Shown here: positions 1-7,851 of the stretch, in pieces
How the letters are laid out: every line of letters begins with the position of its first letter
How positions within the stretch are numbered: position 1 is the first letter of the stretch
Program-made: the position numbers and the translations under genes
The notes under the pieces: generated by a model
Told to the model about the DNA's origin: nothing
Database searches by the model: none
What the model saw: the letters and a program-made list of their open reading frames with translations, nothing else
Origin: Carboxydothermus pertinax
GTDB lineage: Bacteria > Bacillota > Z-2901 > Carboxydothermales > Carboxydothermaceae
DNA: 40,892 nucleotides
Direction of reading: 5' to 3'
NCBI RefSeq assembly: GCF_001950255.1
Contig: NZ_BDJK01000008.1
Location: 1-40,892, forward strand

Positions 1-38
1 TAATTTCCAGTTTTCAAAGAACAATTTTTATAAAATCG

Positions 39-59
39 AAACGGTTTTTATTACCGTTT
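39..59. promoter_or_regulatory. Inverted repeat in the leader of the ABC importer
   Basis: AAACGGT and ACCGTTT form perfect 7-base arms around a 7-base AT spacer, just after a possible -10 box (TATAAA, 29–34). That position suits an operator or a leader hairpin. No T-run follows, so it is not a terminator. No convincing -35 box is visible and no regulator is assigned. The window begins too close to show whether a riboswitch lies further upstream. Confidence 0.3.
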
Positions 60-99
60 AAAGATTATTTCTAAAATCATTATACGAGGGGGAGAAAAA

Positions 100-1002
100 A
101 TGGCGAAAAAAAGCTGGATGGTGTTTTTAGCTATTGCCCTTATTATGCTGGTGGCGGTAACACCTTTATGGGCGGGGCAAAGTAAGGGTATTACGGTAAA
201 AGACTCAAAAGGAAACGTTTTTACCTTTAAGAGCTATCCTAAGAGAATCGTGTCGCTTGCTCCAAGCAATACCGAGATTTTATTTGCCCTTGGATTGGAT
301 AAAAATATAGTTGGAGTTACTAACTTCTGTGATTATCCGGCGGCAGCAAAAAAGAAAGCTAAAGTTGGCGATGCATTTAATGTTAATGTAGAAAAGATCG
401 TTAGTTTAAAACCTGATTTAGTGGTGGCTCAAGATACTATTTCCCCAGACGCGATTAAAAAGCTGCAGAATTTAAAGGTTAAAGTTTTTGTTTTAAAAGA
501 GCCAAAGAACTTTAATGATATTTTAAATAACATTAAGCTGGTTGGCAAAGCTACTGGTAAATATTCAAAAGCTGTAAGTATTACTAATAACATGCAGTCG
601 AGATTAAATAAACTCACTGCGAAGTTAAAGAAATACAATAAACCATCAGTCTTGGTAGAAATTGATTATACCTATGGCTTATATGTTGCCGGACCGAATA
701 CTTTTGTCAATGACATCCTTGTAAAAGCCGGAGGCAAAAACGTTATCACCAGTGGTAGTTGGGTTTCCCTTTCCGACGAAAAGCTTTTAACTTTAAATCC
801 TGATTATATCTTGCTTGCGGATACTGCTTATTTAAAACCGGATCAACATCCATATAAACGGGAGCTCTGGCAGGGCTTGCGGGCTGTTCGGGAAAAGAGG
901 GTGATTGACAGTATTGACCCCAATTTAATTGTCCGCCCAGGCCCGCGGAGTATTGATGGGGTTGAAAAGTTAGCCAAAGCCCTTCATCCCGGTCTAAAAT
1001 AA
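100..1002 (+). CDS. ABC transporter substrate-binding protein, cobalamin/iron-siderophore type (BtuF/FepB-like)
   Basis: This 300-residue protein should capture a corrinoid or ferric chelate outside the membrane and deliver it to the permease that follows. It has an N-terminal signal segment (basic MAKKS, hydrophobic core to about residue 25, Ala-X-Ala-like end at LWAG). The helical-backbone binding fold is marked by the family motif VSLAPSNTEILFALG near residues 50–65 and by KPDLVVA near 105. ATG follows GAGGGGGAG at 85–93. Unlike most Gram-positive binding proteins, there is no lipobox cysteine at the signal-peptide end, so it would be secreted or held by an uncleaved signal anchor. The family call is strong; the ligand (B12, haem or siderophore iron) cannot be fixed from sequence alone. 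Confidence 0.85.
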   Translation: MAKKSWMVFLAIALIMLVAVTPLWAGQSKGITVKDSKGNVFTFKSYPKRIVSLAPSNTEILFALGLDKNIVGVTNFCDYPAAAKKKAKVGDAFNVNVEKIVSLKPDLVVAQDTISPDAIKKLQNLKVKVFVLKEPKNFNDILNNIKLVGKATGKYSKAVSITNNMQSRLNKLTAKLKKYNKPSVLVEIDYTYGLYVAGPNTFVNDILVKAGGKNVITSGSWVSLSDEKLLTLNPDYILLADTAYLKPDQHPYKRELWQGLRAVREKRVIDSIDPNLIVRPGPRSIDGVEKLAKALHPGLK

Positions 1003-1029
1003 TTTTTATTGCTAATAAAAGGTGAGATA

Positions 1030-1995
1030 ATGAAATCTTGGTGGGCAAAATTACTTTTAGGAGGAGTGCTATTACTCCTCCTCCTTATTTTTAGTGTTTT
1101 ACTTGCGGCTAATTTAGGAGCTGTAAAAATTCCTCCGGCTAAAATTTTAATGGAACCTTATAAAACCATCTTTTTTAAAATTAGGCTTCCACGAATTGCC
1201 TTAGGTCTTGGAGTGGGATCAGCTCTTGGCTTGGCGGGGACGGTTTACCAGGGTGTATTAAAAACTCCTTTAGCCGATCCATACATTTTGGGAGTATCTT
1301 CCGGGGCTGCGGCGGCAGTAGCTTTACTAACTCTGCTAAAATCTTTTCCCTATTATGTTTTGCCCTTTGGGGCGTTTTTAGGAAGTATAATAGCATTGCT
1401 TTTAGTTTTTTTAATTGCCCGAAAGCCAGAACCTAATCGGTTAATCCTTGCGGGGATTATTGTGAATAGTTTTTTAGGAGCGGTGGTAACTTTTGTTTTA
1501 GCAGTAAGCCGGGAAAATATGCCCCGGATTATTTACTGGTTAATGGGGGGACTCAATAATAAAGGATTTAAAGAAGCTGGAGTGCTCGGCTTATATGTTT
1601 TTGCCGGGTTTATTTTACTCTTTGTCCTGGCTCGGGACTTAAATGCTATGAGTTTTGGAGATGACACTGCGGCTCAGCTGGGGGTTGAGGTTACAAAAAA
1701 GAGAGTTCTTTTTTTAATGCTGGCGAGTTTTTTAACTGCAGGAGCGGTTAGCTTTGCTGGAACTATAGGTTTTGTGGGCCTTATAGTACCGCAGGTGGTG
1801 GAACTTATTTTTGGCAAAGATTTTCGGGTTTTAATACCTCTGTCTACCTTAGCAGGAGGAGTCCTCTTGGTGATAGCCGACGCTTTAGCCCGGAGCATTT
1901 TGGCCCCTTCGGAGCTTCCGGTAGGAGTTATTACTGCCTTTATCGGCGCTCCTTTTTTTGCCTATCTTTTTATAAGGCGGGATCACCATGCTTAA
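1030..1995 (+). CDS. ABC transporter permease, FecCD/BtuC family
   Basis: This is the membrane channel of the importer, 321 residues and rich in hydrophobic segments (about nine or ten). Family signatures include RLPRIALGLGVGSALGLAG near residues 50–70, the DPYILGVSSGAA stretch near 90, and GFVGLIVP near 250, which in BtuC-type permeases lies near the ATPase contact. An in-frame TTG at 1009 would give a 328-residue form, but ATG at 1030 follows AAAGGTGAG (1018–1026) and is preferred. The gene starts 27 bases after the binding-protein stop and overlaps the ATPase start by 8 bases, indicating translational coupling. Confidence 0.9.
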   Translation: MKSWWAKLLLGGVLLLLLLIFSVLLAANLGAVKIPPAKILMEPYKTIFFKIRLPRIALGLGVGSALGLAGTVYQGVLKTPLADPYILGVSSGAAAAVALLTLLKSFPYYVLPFGAFLGSIIALLLVFLIARKPEPNRLILAGIIVNSFLGAVVTFVLAVSRENMPRIIYWLMGGLNNKGFKEAGVLGLYVFAGFILLFVLARDLNAMSFGDDTAAQLGVEVTKKRVLFLMLASFLTAGAVSFAGTIGFVGLIVPQVVELIFGKDFRVLIPLSTLAGGVLLVIADALARSILAPSELPVGVITAFIGAPFFAYLFIRRDHHA

Positions 1996-3187
1996 AGGTA
2001 TTAACCTGGTCTTTGGCTACGGCAGCGCAAAATTATTTGCTGGTATAAACATCGAAGTTTTACCGGGTACGTTTTCGGTAATCCTCGGGCCTAATGGAGC
2101 AGGTAAAACTACCTTACTTAAAATTTTGGCCGGTTTTTTAAAACCGAAGAATGGTACGGTGGAAATAAAAGGAAAAGAAATTTTAAAGCTACCAGCCAAA
2201 GCACGAGCTAAGCTACTGGCCTATGTGCCCCAGGAACCCGAAACCTTACGGGATTATACCGTCTGGGATACGGTAATGATGGGGAGGTATCCTTACCAGG
2301 GAGTTCTGGGGTTGGAGACTAAAGCGGATTTTAAAGCAGTAAAAAAAGCTATAGAAACTGTAGGTTTATCAGGTTATGAAGAGCGTACCCTTTTAACCCT
2401 TTCAGGAGGGGAGAGGCAGAGGGTTTATATAGCCCGGGCTTTGGCCCAGGAGGCCGATTACATCCTTTTAGATGAACCTACCAATCACCTGGATTTATTT
2501 TATCAGGTAAAAATATTATCTCTTTTAAAAAATTTAGCAGCTCAAGGAATCGCCGTTTTAGCTGTCCTGCATGACTTAAACTTAGCTTCCTTTTTTGCCG
2601 ATAAACTTTACTTGTTTTCGGAAGGAAAACTTATTACCGGTGAGGCTAAAGAAGTTTTAACCTTTGAAAACATATATAAGGCCTATAGTGAGCCTGCTTT
2701 AGTGGTAAATCACCCGGTTTTAGGTATACCTCAAATACTGCCTTTAATTATTAATAAAGTTAATGGCGGTGAAAAGAAGGTACATATCATAGGCGGTGGT
2801 GGCATGGCGGGCAGGATTATGCTTTTAGAAAGAAAGCTTGGAGCCCAAATATCGACAGGCGTTTTAAACAAAAGCGACAGTGACTGGCAGACAGCAAAAG
2901 CTTTGGGTGCGGAAATTGTAGAAGAAGAACCCTTTTCGCCCATCTCCCTGGAAAGCTATCAGCGGCTTTTAGAGGTGTTACAAAAAGCGGATAAGGTAGT
3001 GGTGGCTCCGGTACCAATAGGTCCGGGAAATCTAAAAAATATTGAGGCTCTTTTAGAAGTTTGCCCGGAGAAAATTTATATTGTAAAGCCGAAAGAAATG
3101 GATAAAAGGGATTATACCGGTGGGAGAGCTACTTTTATAGTTAATAGCCTTTTAAAGGCCGGCGCGAAAGAGTATCCTTTGGCTTAA
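1988..3187 (+). CDS. ABC transporter ATP-binding protein (FecE/BtuD type) with extra C-terminal Rossmann-like domain
   Basis: This ATPase powers the upstream importer. Residues 1 to about 250 form a standard ATPase domain: Walker A GPNGAGKTT (34–42), Q-loop VPQEPE, signature LSGGERQR, Walker B ILLDEPTNHLD and the switch His in LHDLN. At 399 residues it is about 140 longer than a plain BtuD/FecE. The extra part (about 263–399) opens with a glycine-rich HIIGGGGMAGR loop like a nucleotide-binding Rossmann fold, then VLNKSDSD, EEEPFSPIS and VVVAPVPIGPGN. I recall similar tails on ATPases of anaerobic Clostridia and methanogens but know no assigned function; a ligand-sensing or corrinoid-related role is a guess. 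It closes the three-gene operon. Confidence 0.88.
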   Translation: MLKGINLVFGYGSAKLFAGINIEVLPGTFSVILGPNGAGKTTLLKILAGFLKPKNGTVEIKGKEILKLPAKARAKLLAYVPQEPETLRDYTVWDTVMMGRYPYQGVLGLETKADFKAVKKAIETVGLSGYEERTLLTLSGGERQRVYIARALAQEADYILLDEPTNHLDLFYQVKILSLLKNLAAQGIAVLAVLHDLNLASFFADKLYLFSEGKLITGEAKEVLTFENIYKAYSEPALVVNHPVLGIPQILPLIINKVNGGEKKVHIIGGGGMAGRIMLLERKLGAQISTGVLNKSDSDWQTAKALGAEIVEEEPFSPISLESYQRLLEVLQKADKVVVAPVPIGPGNLKNIEALLEVCPEKIYIVKPKEMDKRDYTGGRATFIVNSLLKAGAKEYPLA

Positions 3188-3261
3188 AACTGTGACTAAA
3201 GTCATAGCTTTAAAAGAAAGCTAAAGCTAAAATAAAGAAAAAACGGTAAGGGGAAGAGAGC

Positions 3262-3771
3262 ATGCGCTGGACCAAAGAAGCCCTGGAATATATGAACAAT
3301 GTTCCCTTTTTTGTTCGGGAAAAGGCCAAAAAGAAGGTAGAGGAGTGGGCGCGGCAAAAAGGAGTAGAAGAAATTACGATGAATGAAGTGATGGAAGCCC
3401 GGGGGAAAATGACCGCCCGGGATGTGAGGGATTCTAAGCCGCAAAAGCCGAAAATTGCGGTAGTACGCTGCGATATTGTCTCCGAGGTCTGCCCGGGAAT
3501 TGGTTGTTTTAATAGCTTTAATAAGCGGGAGCAGCAGTTTGCCCGCTATGGACCGGAGGCGGAAATGATTGGCTTTTTCACTTGCGGAGGCTGTTCCGGT
3601 CGCAGAGTTTCACGGCTTATTGAAAAGTTGCTTCCTTACGAGTTAACCCATGTCCATTTAAGTTCCTGCATGTTGCTGGAAGGAGATTACCCTAAATGTC
3701 CTTTTAAAGAGCAAATTAAAAAGACAATTTTAGCCAAAGGGGTGGAAGTAATTGAGGGCACCCACCATTAA
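3262..3771 (+). CDS. Cys-rich protein: PCP_red-like domain fused to CGGC domain
   Basis: This 169-residue soluble protein has two parts. Residues 1–50 (W3, EAL, VPFFVREKAKKKVEEWARQ, then G-EEIT-NEV-EA) match the pattern of the light-independent protochlorophyllide reductase C-terminal domain (PCP_red), a small helical module also found alone or fused in non-photosynthetic anaerobes. Residues 64–167 match the CGGC family: VVRC (C70), C77, C82, the CGGC motif (C108, C111), SSC (C136) and C146, consistent with metal or Fe-S binding. ATG follows AAGGGGAAGAG. It stands alone, 74 bases after the importer and before a terminator. The biochemical role is unknown; metal handling or redox signalling is inference. 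Confidence 0.75.
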   Translation: MRWTKEALEYMNNVPFFVREKAKKKVEEWARQKGVEEITMNEVMEARGKMTARDVRDSKPQKPKIAVVRCDIVSEVCPGIGCFNSFNKREQQFARYGPEAEMIGFFTCGGCSGRRVSRLIEKLLPYELTHVHLSSCMLLEGDYPKCPFKEQIKKTILAKGVEVIEGTHH

Positions 3772-3795
3772 CCCTGCTGCAATGCAGGGTTTTTG
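3770..3795 (+). terminator. Rho-independent terminator
   Basis: AACCCTGC (3770–3777) and GCAGGGTT (3784–3791) form a perfect 8-base stem with a 6-base loop, followed by a T-run. The stem starts inside the stop codon of the PCP_red/CGGC gene. Confidence 0.9.
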
Positions 3796-3936
3796 ATTTA
3801 TTTTTTCTATATAAATATTAAATAGTATAATTAGAAGATTAATTATTAAAAAAACAAACAAAAATAATAGATAAAATAACTCCTAAATACCTTAAATTAA
3901 AGAAAATATGACAATCTTCGACAAAATATATTTATA

Positions 3937-3965
3937 TTGAAAAAATATAAAATATATTGTAAAAT
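3937..3965 (+). promoter_or_regulatory. Sigma-A type promoter of the Rrf2–comEA–comEC unit
   Basis: TTGAAA (3937–3942) and TAAAAT (3960–3965) are separated by 17 bases, ending 35 bases before the Rrf2 start codon, in a very AT-rich 200-base stretch that follows a terminator. Rrf2 regulators often bind their own promoters, so an operator may overlap it; none is distinct by eye. Confidence 0.65.
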
Positions 3966-4000
3966 ACCCTAGAAAGCTTGTTTTCTCAGGGGGAGAATTC

Positions 4001-4429
4001 ATGCAGTTAACCAAACAAGGGGAGTATGCTTTAATTGCTATGATGGATCTGGCAAAACTGCCCAAGGGTCAGGTAGTACCAGTTAAAACCCTGGCGGAAA
4101 GGCTTATGTTGCCAGAAGCTTTTTTAGCAAAAATAGTTCAGTCACTGGTTAAAGCTGGACTTGTATATACGGTAAAAGGGCCTCAGGGGGGTGTTGCTCT
4201 TCTAAAAGATCCTGAAAAAATTACCGTGCTGGAAGTGGTAGAAGCGGTGGAGGGGCCGGTAGTTTTAAGCCAATGTATAAACCATCCGGATATTTGTGAG
4301 AAAGTAGAAATTTGTCCTTTACATGATATTTGGTCAAAAATTCAGCAAAAGTTAATCGAGGAATTTTCCTCGCATAATCTTTTAGTTCTTTCCAAAAAAG
4401 GCCAGAAAAGTGGCTTTTTAGCGGAGTAA
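4001..4429 (+). CDS. Rrf2-family transcriptional regulator (probable Fe-S sensor)
   Basis: This 142-residue DNA-binding protein has the Rrf2/IscR winged helix: MQLTKQGEYALIAMMDLA at the N-terminus, recognition region LPEAFLAKIVQSLVKAGLV (37–55) and wing GPQGG (60–64). Three cysteines, C92, C99 and C105, match the spacing of the [2Fe-2S] ligands in IscR, so it may sense Fe-S status or redox state. The start follows CAGGGGGAG (3988–3996). It is the first gene after its own promoter and only two bases before comEA. No cysteine desulfurase or other Fe-S assembly gene adjoins it, so the target is not the usual isc/suf operon; self-regulation and control of the com genes is inferred from position. 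Confidence 0.88.
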   Translation: MQLTKQGEYALIAMMDLAKLPKGQVVPVKTLAERLMLPEAFLAKIVQSLVKAGLVYTVKGPQGGVALLKDPEKITVLEVVEAVEGPVVLSQCINHPDICEKVEICPLHDIWSKIQQKLIEEFSSHNLLVLSKKGQKSGFLAE

Positions 4430-4431
4430 CT

Positions 4432-5040
4432 ATGAAGCCCTTAGAAGACCGTTCCAAGATTCCGCTTTATGGAATAATAATTCTTCTTTTAGGAGTAATC
4501 TTTTATTTTTGGGGGACAAAGCCTGAAGAGGCGCCAGTTAAAGAAGCTTCAGGGGAAGAGGTTGTGGTTCTTAATACCGAAAAAAGCAGTAGCAAGGTAG
4601 TAGTCCAGGTAGCCGGGGCGGTTTATAAGCCGGGGGTATATTCTTTAGAGGAGGGCTCTAGGGTAAAAGATGCCCTAGAAAAAGCTCAAGGAATGCTGCC
4701 TTCTGCCGATGATAGCAGTATTAACCTTGCGGCCAAAGTGACCGATGGGCAAAAAATTTACATCCCTTTTAGAGGCGAAAATCAAGCTCCCAGTGCTCCG
4801 GTAAACAATGCTTTTGGTAAACCAAGTCCGATGCCAAACCAAAGCAATAAAGTAAATATTAATACGGCAACCCTTGAAGAATTGGATAAGCTTCCCGGGG
4901 TTGGACCGGCAACGGCAGCAAAAATTATTGAATACCGGGAACAAAACGGACCCTTTACTACTATTGAGGACATCAAAAAAGTTAAGGGTATTGGAGATAA
5001 AAAATTTGAAAGTTTAAAAGATTATATAACTATTAATTAG
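4432..5040 (+). CDS. comEA: Competence protein ComEA (DNA receptor)
   Basis: ComEA binds incoming double-stranded DNA at the outer face of the membrane. This 202-residue copy shows an N-terminal membrane anchor (residues 12–28), an SLBB domain (about 55–113, with VQVAGAVYKPGVY and DGQKIYIP), a Ser/Pro/Asn-rich linker, and a C-terminal helix-hairpin-helix pair (139–202: VNINTATLEELDKLPGVGPATA then KVKGIGDKKFE) that contacts DNA. Length and order are typical. It begins two bases after the Rrf2 stop and comEC follows after eight bases, so the three are probably co-transcribed. Confidence 0.93.
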   Translation: MKPLEDRSKIPLYGIIILLLGVIFYFWGTKPEEAPVKEASGEEVVVLNTEKSSSKVVVQVAGAVYKPGVYSLEEGSRVKDALEKAQGMLPSADDSSINLAAKVTDGQKIYIPFRGENQAPSAPVNNAFGKPSPMPNQSNKVNINTATLEELDKLPGVGPATAAKIIEYREQNGPFTTIEDIKKVKGIGDKKFESLKDYITIN

Positions 5041-5048
5041 AGGTTGCT

Positions 5049-7229
5049 ATGGAATTTTATCTTGCTTTAATTTTTTACCTTTTGGGAATTGTACTAGCCG
5101 ATCAGGGAGTTATCCCTTTTCGGCTATTTCTGTATTTGACGGTTTTTTTGCTGTTTTTGGGTTATATCTTTTTACCCCGGGACCGCAAAAGTTGGGCGGT
5201 TCTTTTGGTGGCTTTTTTGTTACTTGGAGGGATAAACCTAAAGTTTCATGTAAGTTCAGATTTTTCTCAAGGAGAGTATCAAGGTCTTTGCCAAGTAGTG
5301 GAAGGGTCTACGGTAAAAAATGAACAAAATACTTTTAAAGTGATTGATGTAAAAACAAAAAAGACTTATTTAGTTCGGGAAAAAGAAACAGTTTTAAGAC
5401 TTCCGGGAGATATTTTAAAAATTTCCGGTACTTTTAAAAAACCAATTCCCCCGCAAAATCCCGGCGAGTTTAACTATCCAAATTATTTAAAACGGCAAGG
5501 GATTTATGGGGTATTATACGCCCAAAAAACGGAAAAAGTTGGGGTTAAAATTACTTTTCTTCGCCCCTTGGCAGCAATTAAAAATTATCTTAAAGATAAG
5601 TTAAATACTTATTCGCCCCAAACAGCGGCTTTGTTAAAAGGTTTATATCTGGGGGATGATGAAGAAATTTCTCCGGAAGTTTACGATAGTTTTGCCAAAA
5701 CCGGGGTAGTCCATATCTTAAGCGTAAGTGGTCTGCATTTAGGGTTAGTGGCGGGGGCAGTTTATTTTTTGGGAAGACAAGTAAAGCTTTCCCGGAGAAA
5801 GCAAAATTTTACCACTTTAATCCTTTGCTTTTTATATACCGCTTTAACCGGCTTTAATCCTGCAACGGTGCGGGCTTTTTTAATGCTGCTGTTTTTAGTT
5901 GGCGCTTTTTTCCTGGGCCGAGATTATCAGCCGGTTTATCATCTTCTTTTAAGTGCCTTTTTTTATCTTTTACTAAAACCCCAGGACCTTTTTTCTACGG
6001 GTTTTCTCTTATCGTATTTAGCCACCCTGGGGATATTTTTGCTGGGCTTACCTTTAGCGGAAAAATTAAAAAGCTATTTACCTTCTTTTCTATCCGATAC
6101 CATCGGGGTTACTGTTGGGGCGCAGATTTTAACCGAGCCTCTAGTGTATTATAATTATTCCCTTTTTGCGTCTGCCTCAATTTTAGCAAACCTAATAATT
6201 GTCCCGCTCACCAGTATTATCATGGCTACAGGAGTTTTGGGTTTATTTTTACCACTATTAAAACAAATTACCGAAATATTAACAGCTTTAACTTTAAAAA
6301 TAAACAGTCAAATGGCTTTAATTCCAGGGGCGGCAATAGCAGTAAAAAAGCCTTTAATTTTAGTAATTTTTCTTTTTTATGGTGGATTATTTCTGGGATA
6401 CCTTTTGCTTGTAAAAAAAGAAAGATTGGATATAGTAAAATACTGCCTAATTGCCTTTTTAATTTTAGGATTATTTTTAATTCCCAAAGAACACGGCAAA
6501 ACTGTCTTTCTTGCCGTCGGCCAAGGGGATGCAGCGGTGATCCATACTTGGCGAGGACGTACAGTTGTGGTAGATACTGGGCCCAAAAACGAAAATTATG
6601 ATGCTGGTAAAAAGATTTTAGCATATCTTCGGCAAAGCGGAACGGGGGTCATCGACCTTTTAGTGTTGACCCATCCCCATAATGACCATTACGGTGGCGC
6701 CCAAACGCTTATCAAAAGCGCTAGAGTAAAGGCGCTCCTAATTTCTCCTTATTTAGGAGAGGAGCCGGAATACCGGGAACTTTTAAATTTTCTCCAACTA
6801 CGAAAAATAAAGATTTATTATGCTAAAACCACCGAAATAGTAAAAATCGATGATGTTACTTTACAGATATTAGGGCCAGAAAAGATCTATTCCGGTACCC
6901 GTTCTGATCCCAACAATAACAGTATTGTGCTGGCGGGTAAAATTGGGAGGAAAACTTACTTTTTTGGAGCGGATATCGAGAAGGAAGCGGAGGAAGACTT
7001 AGAAAGTAAGCTTTTGGCCCATTATGACGTGGTAAAAATACCCCATCACGGTAGTAACTTTTTTTCGCCGGGTTTTATGAAAAAATTAAAGTTTAACTAT
7101 GGAGTCATTTCTGTTGGTCGAAATAATATTTATGGCTTTCCCGGGAACAGACTGATGGCAGTTTTAAAGGGTAAAGGAAAACTTTGGCGCACAGACCTTG
7201 AGGGGGCCCTGGTTGTCGAAAATTACTAA
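5049..7229 (+). CDS. comEC: ComEC/Rec2 DNA-uptake channel with metallo-beta-lactamase domain
   Basis: ComEC forms the membrane channel for single-stranded DNA during transformation. The 726-residue protein has N-terminal hydrophobic segments, an OB-like soluble region (about 60–190, with PQNPGEFNYPNYLKRQGI), the competence membrane domain (about 190–470, with HILSVSGLHLGLV and LTGFNPATVRAFLM), and a C-terminal metallo-beta-lactamase-like domain with HPHNDHYGG near residue 541 and KIPHHGSNF near 680, the probable nuclease site. It appears intact. It follows comEA by eight bases. Natural competence is plausible but also needs pilus genes not in this window. Confidence 0.95.
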   Translation: MEFYLALIFYLLGIVLADQGVIPFRLFLYLTVFLLFLGYIFLPRDRKSWAVLLVAFLLLGGINLKFHVSSDFSQGEYQGLCQVVEGSTVKNEQNTFKVIDVKTKKTYLVREKETVLRLPGDILKISGTFKKPIPPQNPGEFNYPNYLKRQGIYGVLYAQKTEKVGVKITFLRPLAAIKNYLKDKLNTYSPQTAALLKGLYLGDDEEISPEVYDSFAKTGVVHILSVSGLHLGLVAGAVYFLGRQVKLSRRKQNFTTLILCFLYTALTGFNPATVRAFLMLLFLVGAFFLGRDYQPVYHLLLSAFFYLLLKPQDLFSTGFLLSYLATLGIFLLGLPLAEKLKSYLPSFLSDTIGVTVGAQILTEPLVYYNYSLFASASILANLIIVPLTSIIMATGVLGLFLPLLKQITEILTALTLKINSQMALIPGAAIAVKKPLILVIFLFYGGLFLGYLLLVKKERLDIVKYCLIAFLILGLFLIPKEHGKTVFLAVGQGDAAVIHTWRGRTVVVDTGPKNENYDAGKKILAYLRQSGTGVIDLLVLTHPHNDHYGGAQTLIKSARVKALLISPYLGEEPEYRELLNFLQLRKIKIYYAKTTEIVKIDDVTLQILGPEKIYSGTRSDPNNNSIVLAGKIGRKTYFFGADIEKEAEEDLESKLLAHYDVVKIPHHGSNFFSPGFMKKLKFNYGVISVGRNNIYGFPGNRLMAVLKGKGKLWRTDLEGALVVENY

Positions 7230-7269
7230 TTTATATTAAAATTAAAGAAAAAAGTTACGGGGTGGAAGG

Positions 7270-7851
7270 ATGATCGATTTAACACCTCTTTTGACTTACT
7301 ACTATTTTACGTTGCTTTCCCAAATATTAGAAAATATTGCATCCCTGCAGTCGGTAAGTCCTGTATCGGCTTCTAAAAGCTTAAATTTTGCCGACTTAAT
7401 TTCTGTAAAAGAAGCACCAGCGTTCTCATCTTCGGAAAAGATGATATCAGATATTGTAAAGGAGCTTTCGCAAAAATATGATATACCTTACTCCCTGGTC
7501 ATGGCGGTAGTAAAACAGGAGTCAAACTTTAACCCTAAGGCTACTTCGCCCCGGGGGGCTATGGGGCTAATGCAGTTAATGCCGGGAACGGCTCGGATGC
7601 TGGGAGTTCAAAATCCCTACGATCCAAGAGAGAACTTAGAGGGCGGTATTAAATATTTAAAATCCCTTTTAGATCGCTTTGGTGAGGTGGAGCTGGCCCT
7701 GGCGGCTTATAATGCCGGCCCGGGTAATGTAAGAAAGTATAACGGAATTCCACCTTTTGCCGAAACCAGGGAATATGTCCAGAAGGTGCTAAATTGGCAA
7801 AGGATTTATCAAGGAGACGATAATGGCGATGCTAGCTTACGAACGGTTTAA
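7270..7851 (+). CDS. Lytic transglycosylase, SLT domain
   Basis: This enzyme cleaves the beta-1,4 MurNAc–GlcNAc bond in peptidoglycan. The 193-residue protein has an N-terminal stretch of about 60 residues without a clear signal peptide, then a soluble lytic transglycosylase domain (about 62–180) with catalytic E84 in VKQESNFNP and the motifs [22 protein letters not shown] and [13 protein letters not shown]. In Gram-positives similar small SLT proteins occur near cell-envelope or DNA-uptake genes. ATG follows GGGGTGGAAGG. Its last 29 bases overlap the holA start, suggesting coupled translation. Confidence 0.9.
   Translation: MIDLTPLLTYYYFTLLSQILENIASLQSVSPVSASKSLNFADLISVKEAPAFSSSEKMISDIVKELSQKYDIPYSLVMAVVKQESNFNPKATSPRGAMGLMQLMPGTARMLGVQNPYDPRENLEGGIKYLKSLLDRFGEVELALAAYNAGPGNVRKYNGIPPFAETREYVQKVLNWQRIYQGDDNGDASLRTV

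Noticed and set aside
1-99. Cobalamin riboswitch before the ABC importer
   Set aside because: Only 99 bases precede the start and no B12-box-like sequence or multi-helix fold was seen; most of a riboswitch would lie outside the window.
1181-1396. Minus-strand open frame inside the permease gene
   Set aside because: It lies wholly within a well-supported gene, lacks a ribosome site and has no recognisable motif; many similar shadow frames elsewhere were left out for the same reason.
3205-3223. Hairpin TAGCTTT/AAAGCTA between the importer and the CGGC gene
   Set aside because: The stem is perfect but AT-rich, and A-rich rather than T-rich sequence follows, so it is not a terminator; too weak to call as regulatory.
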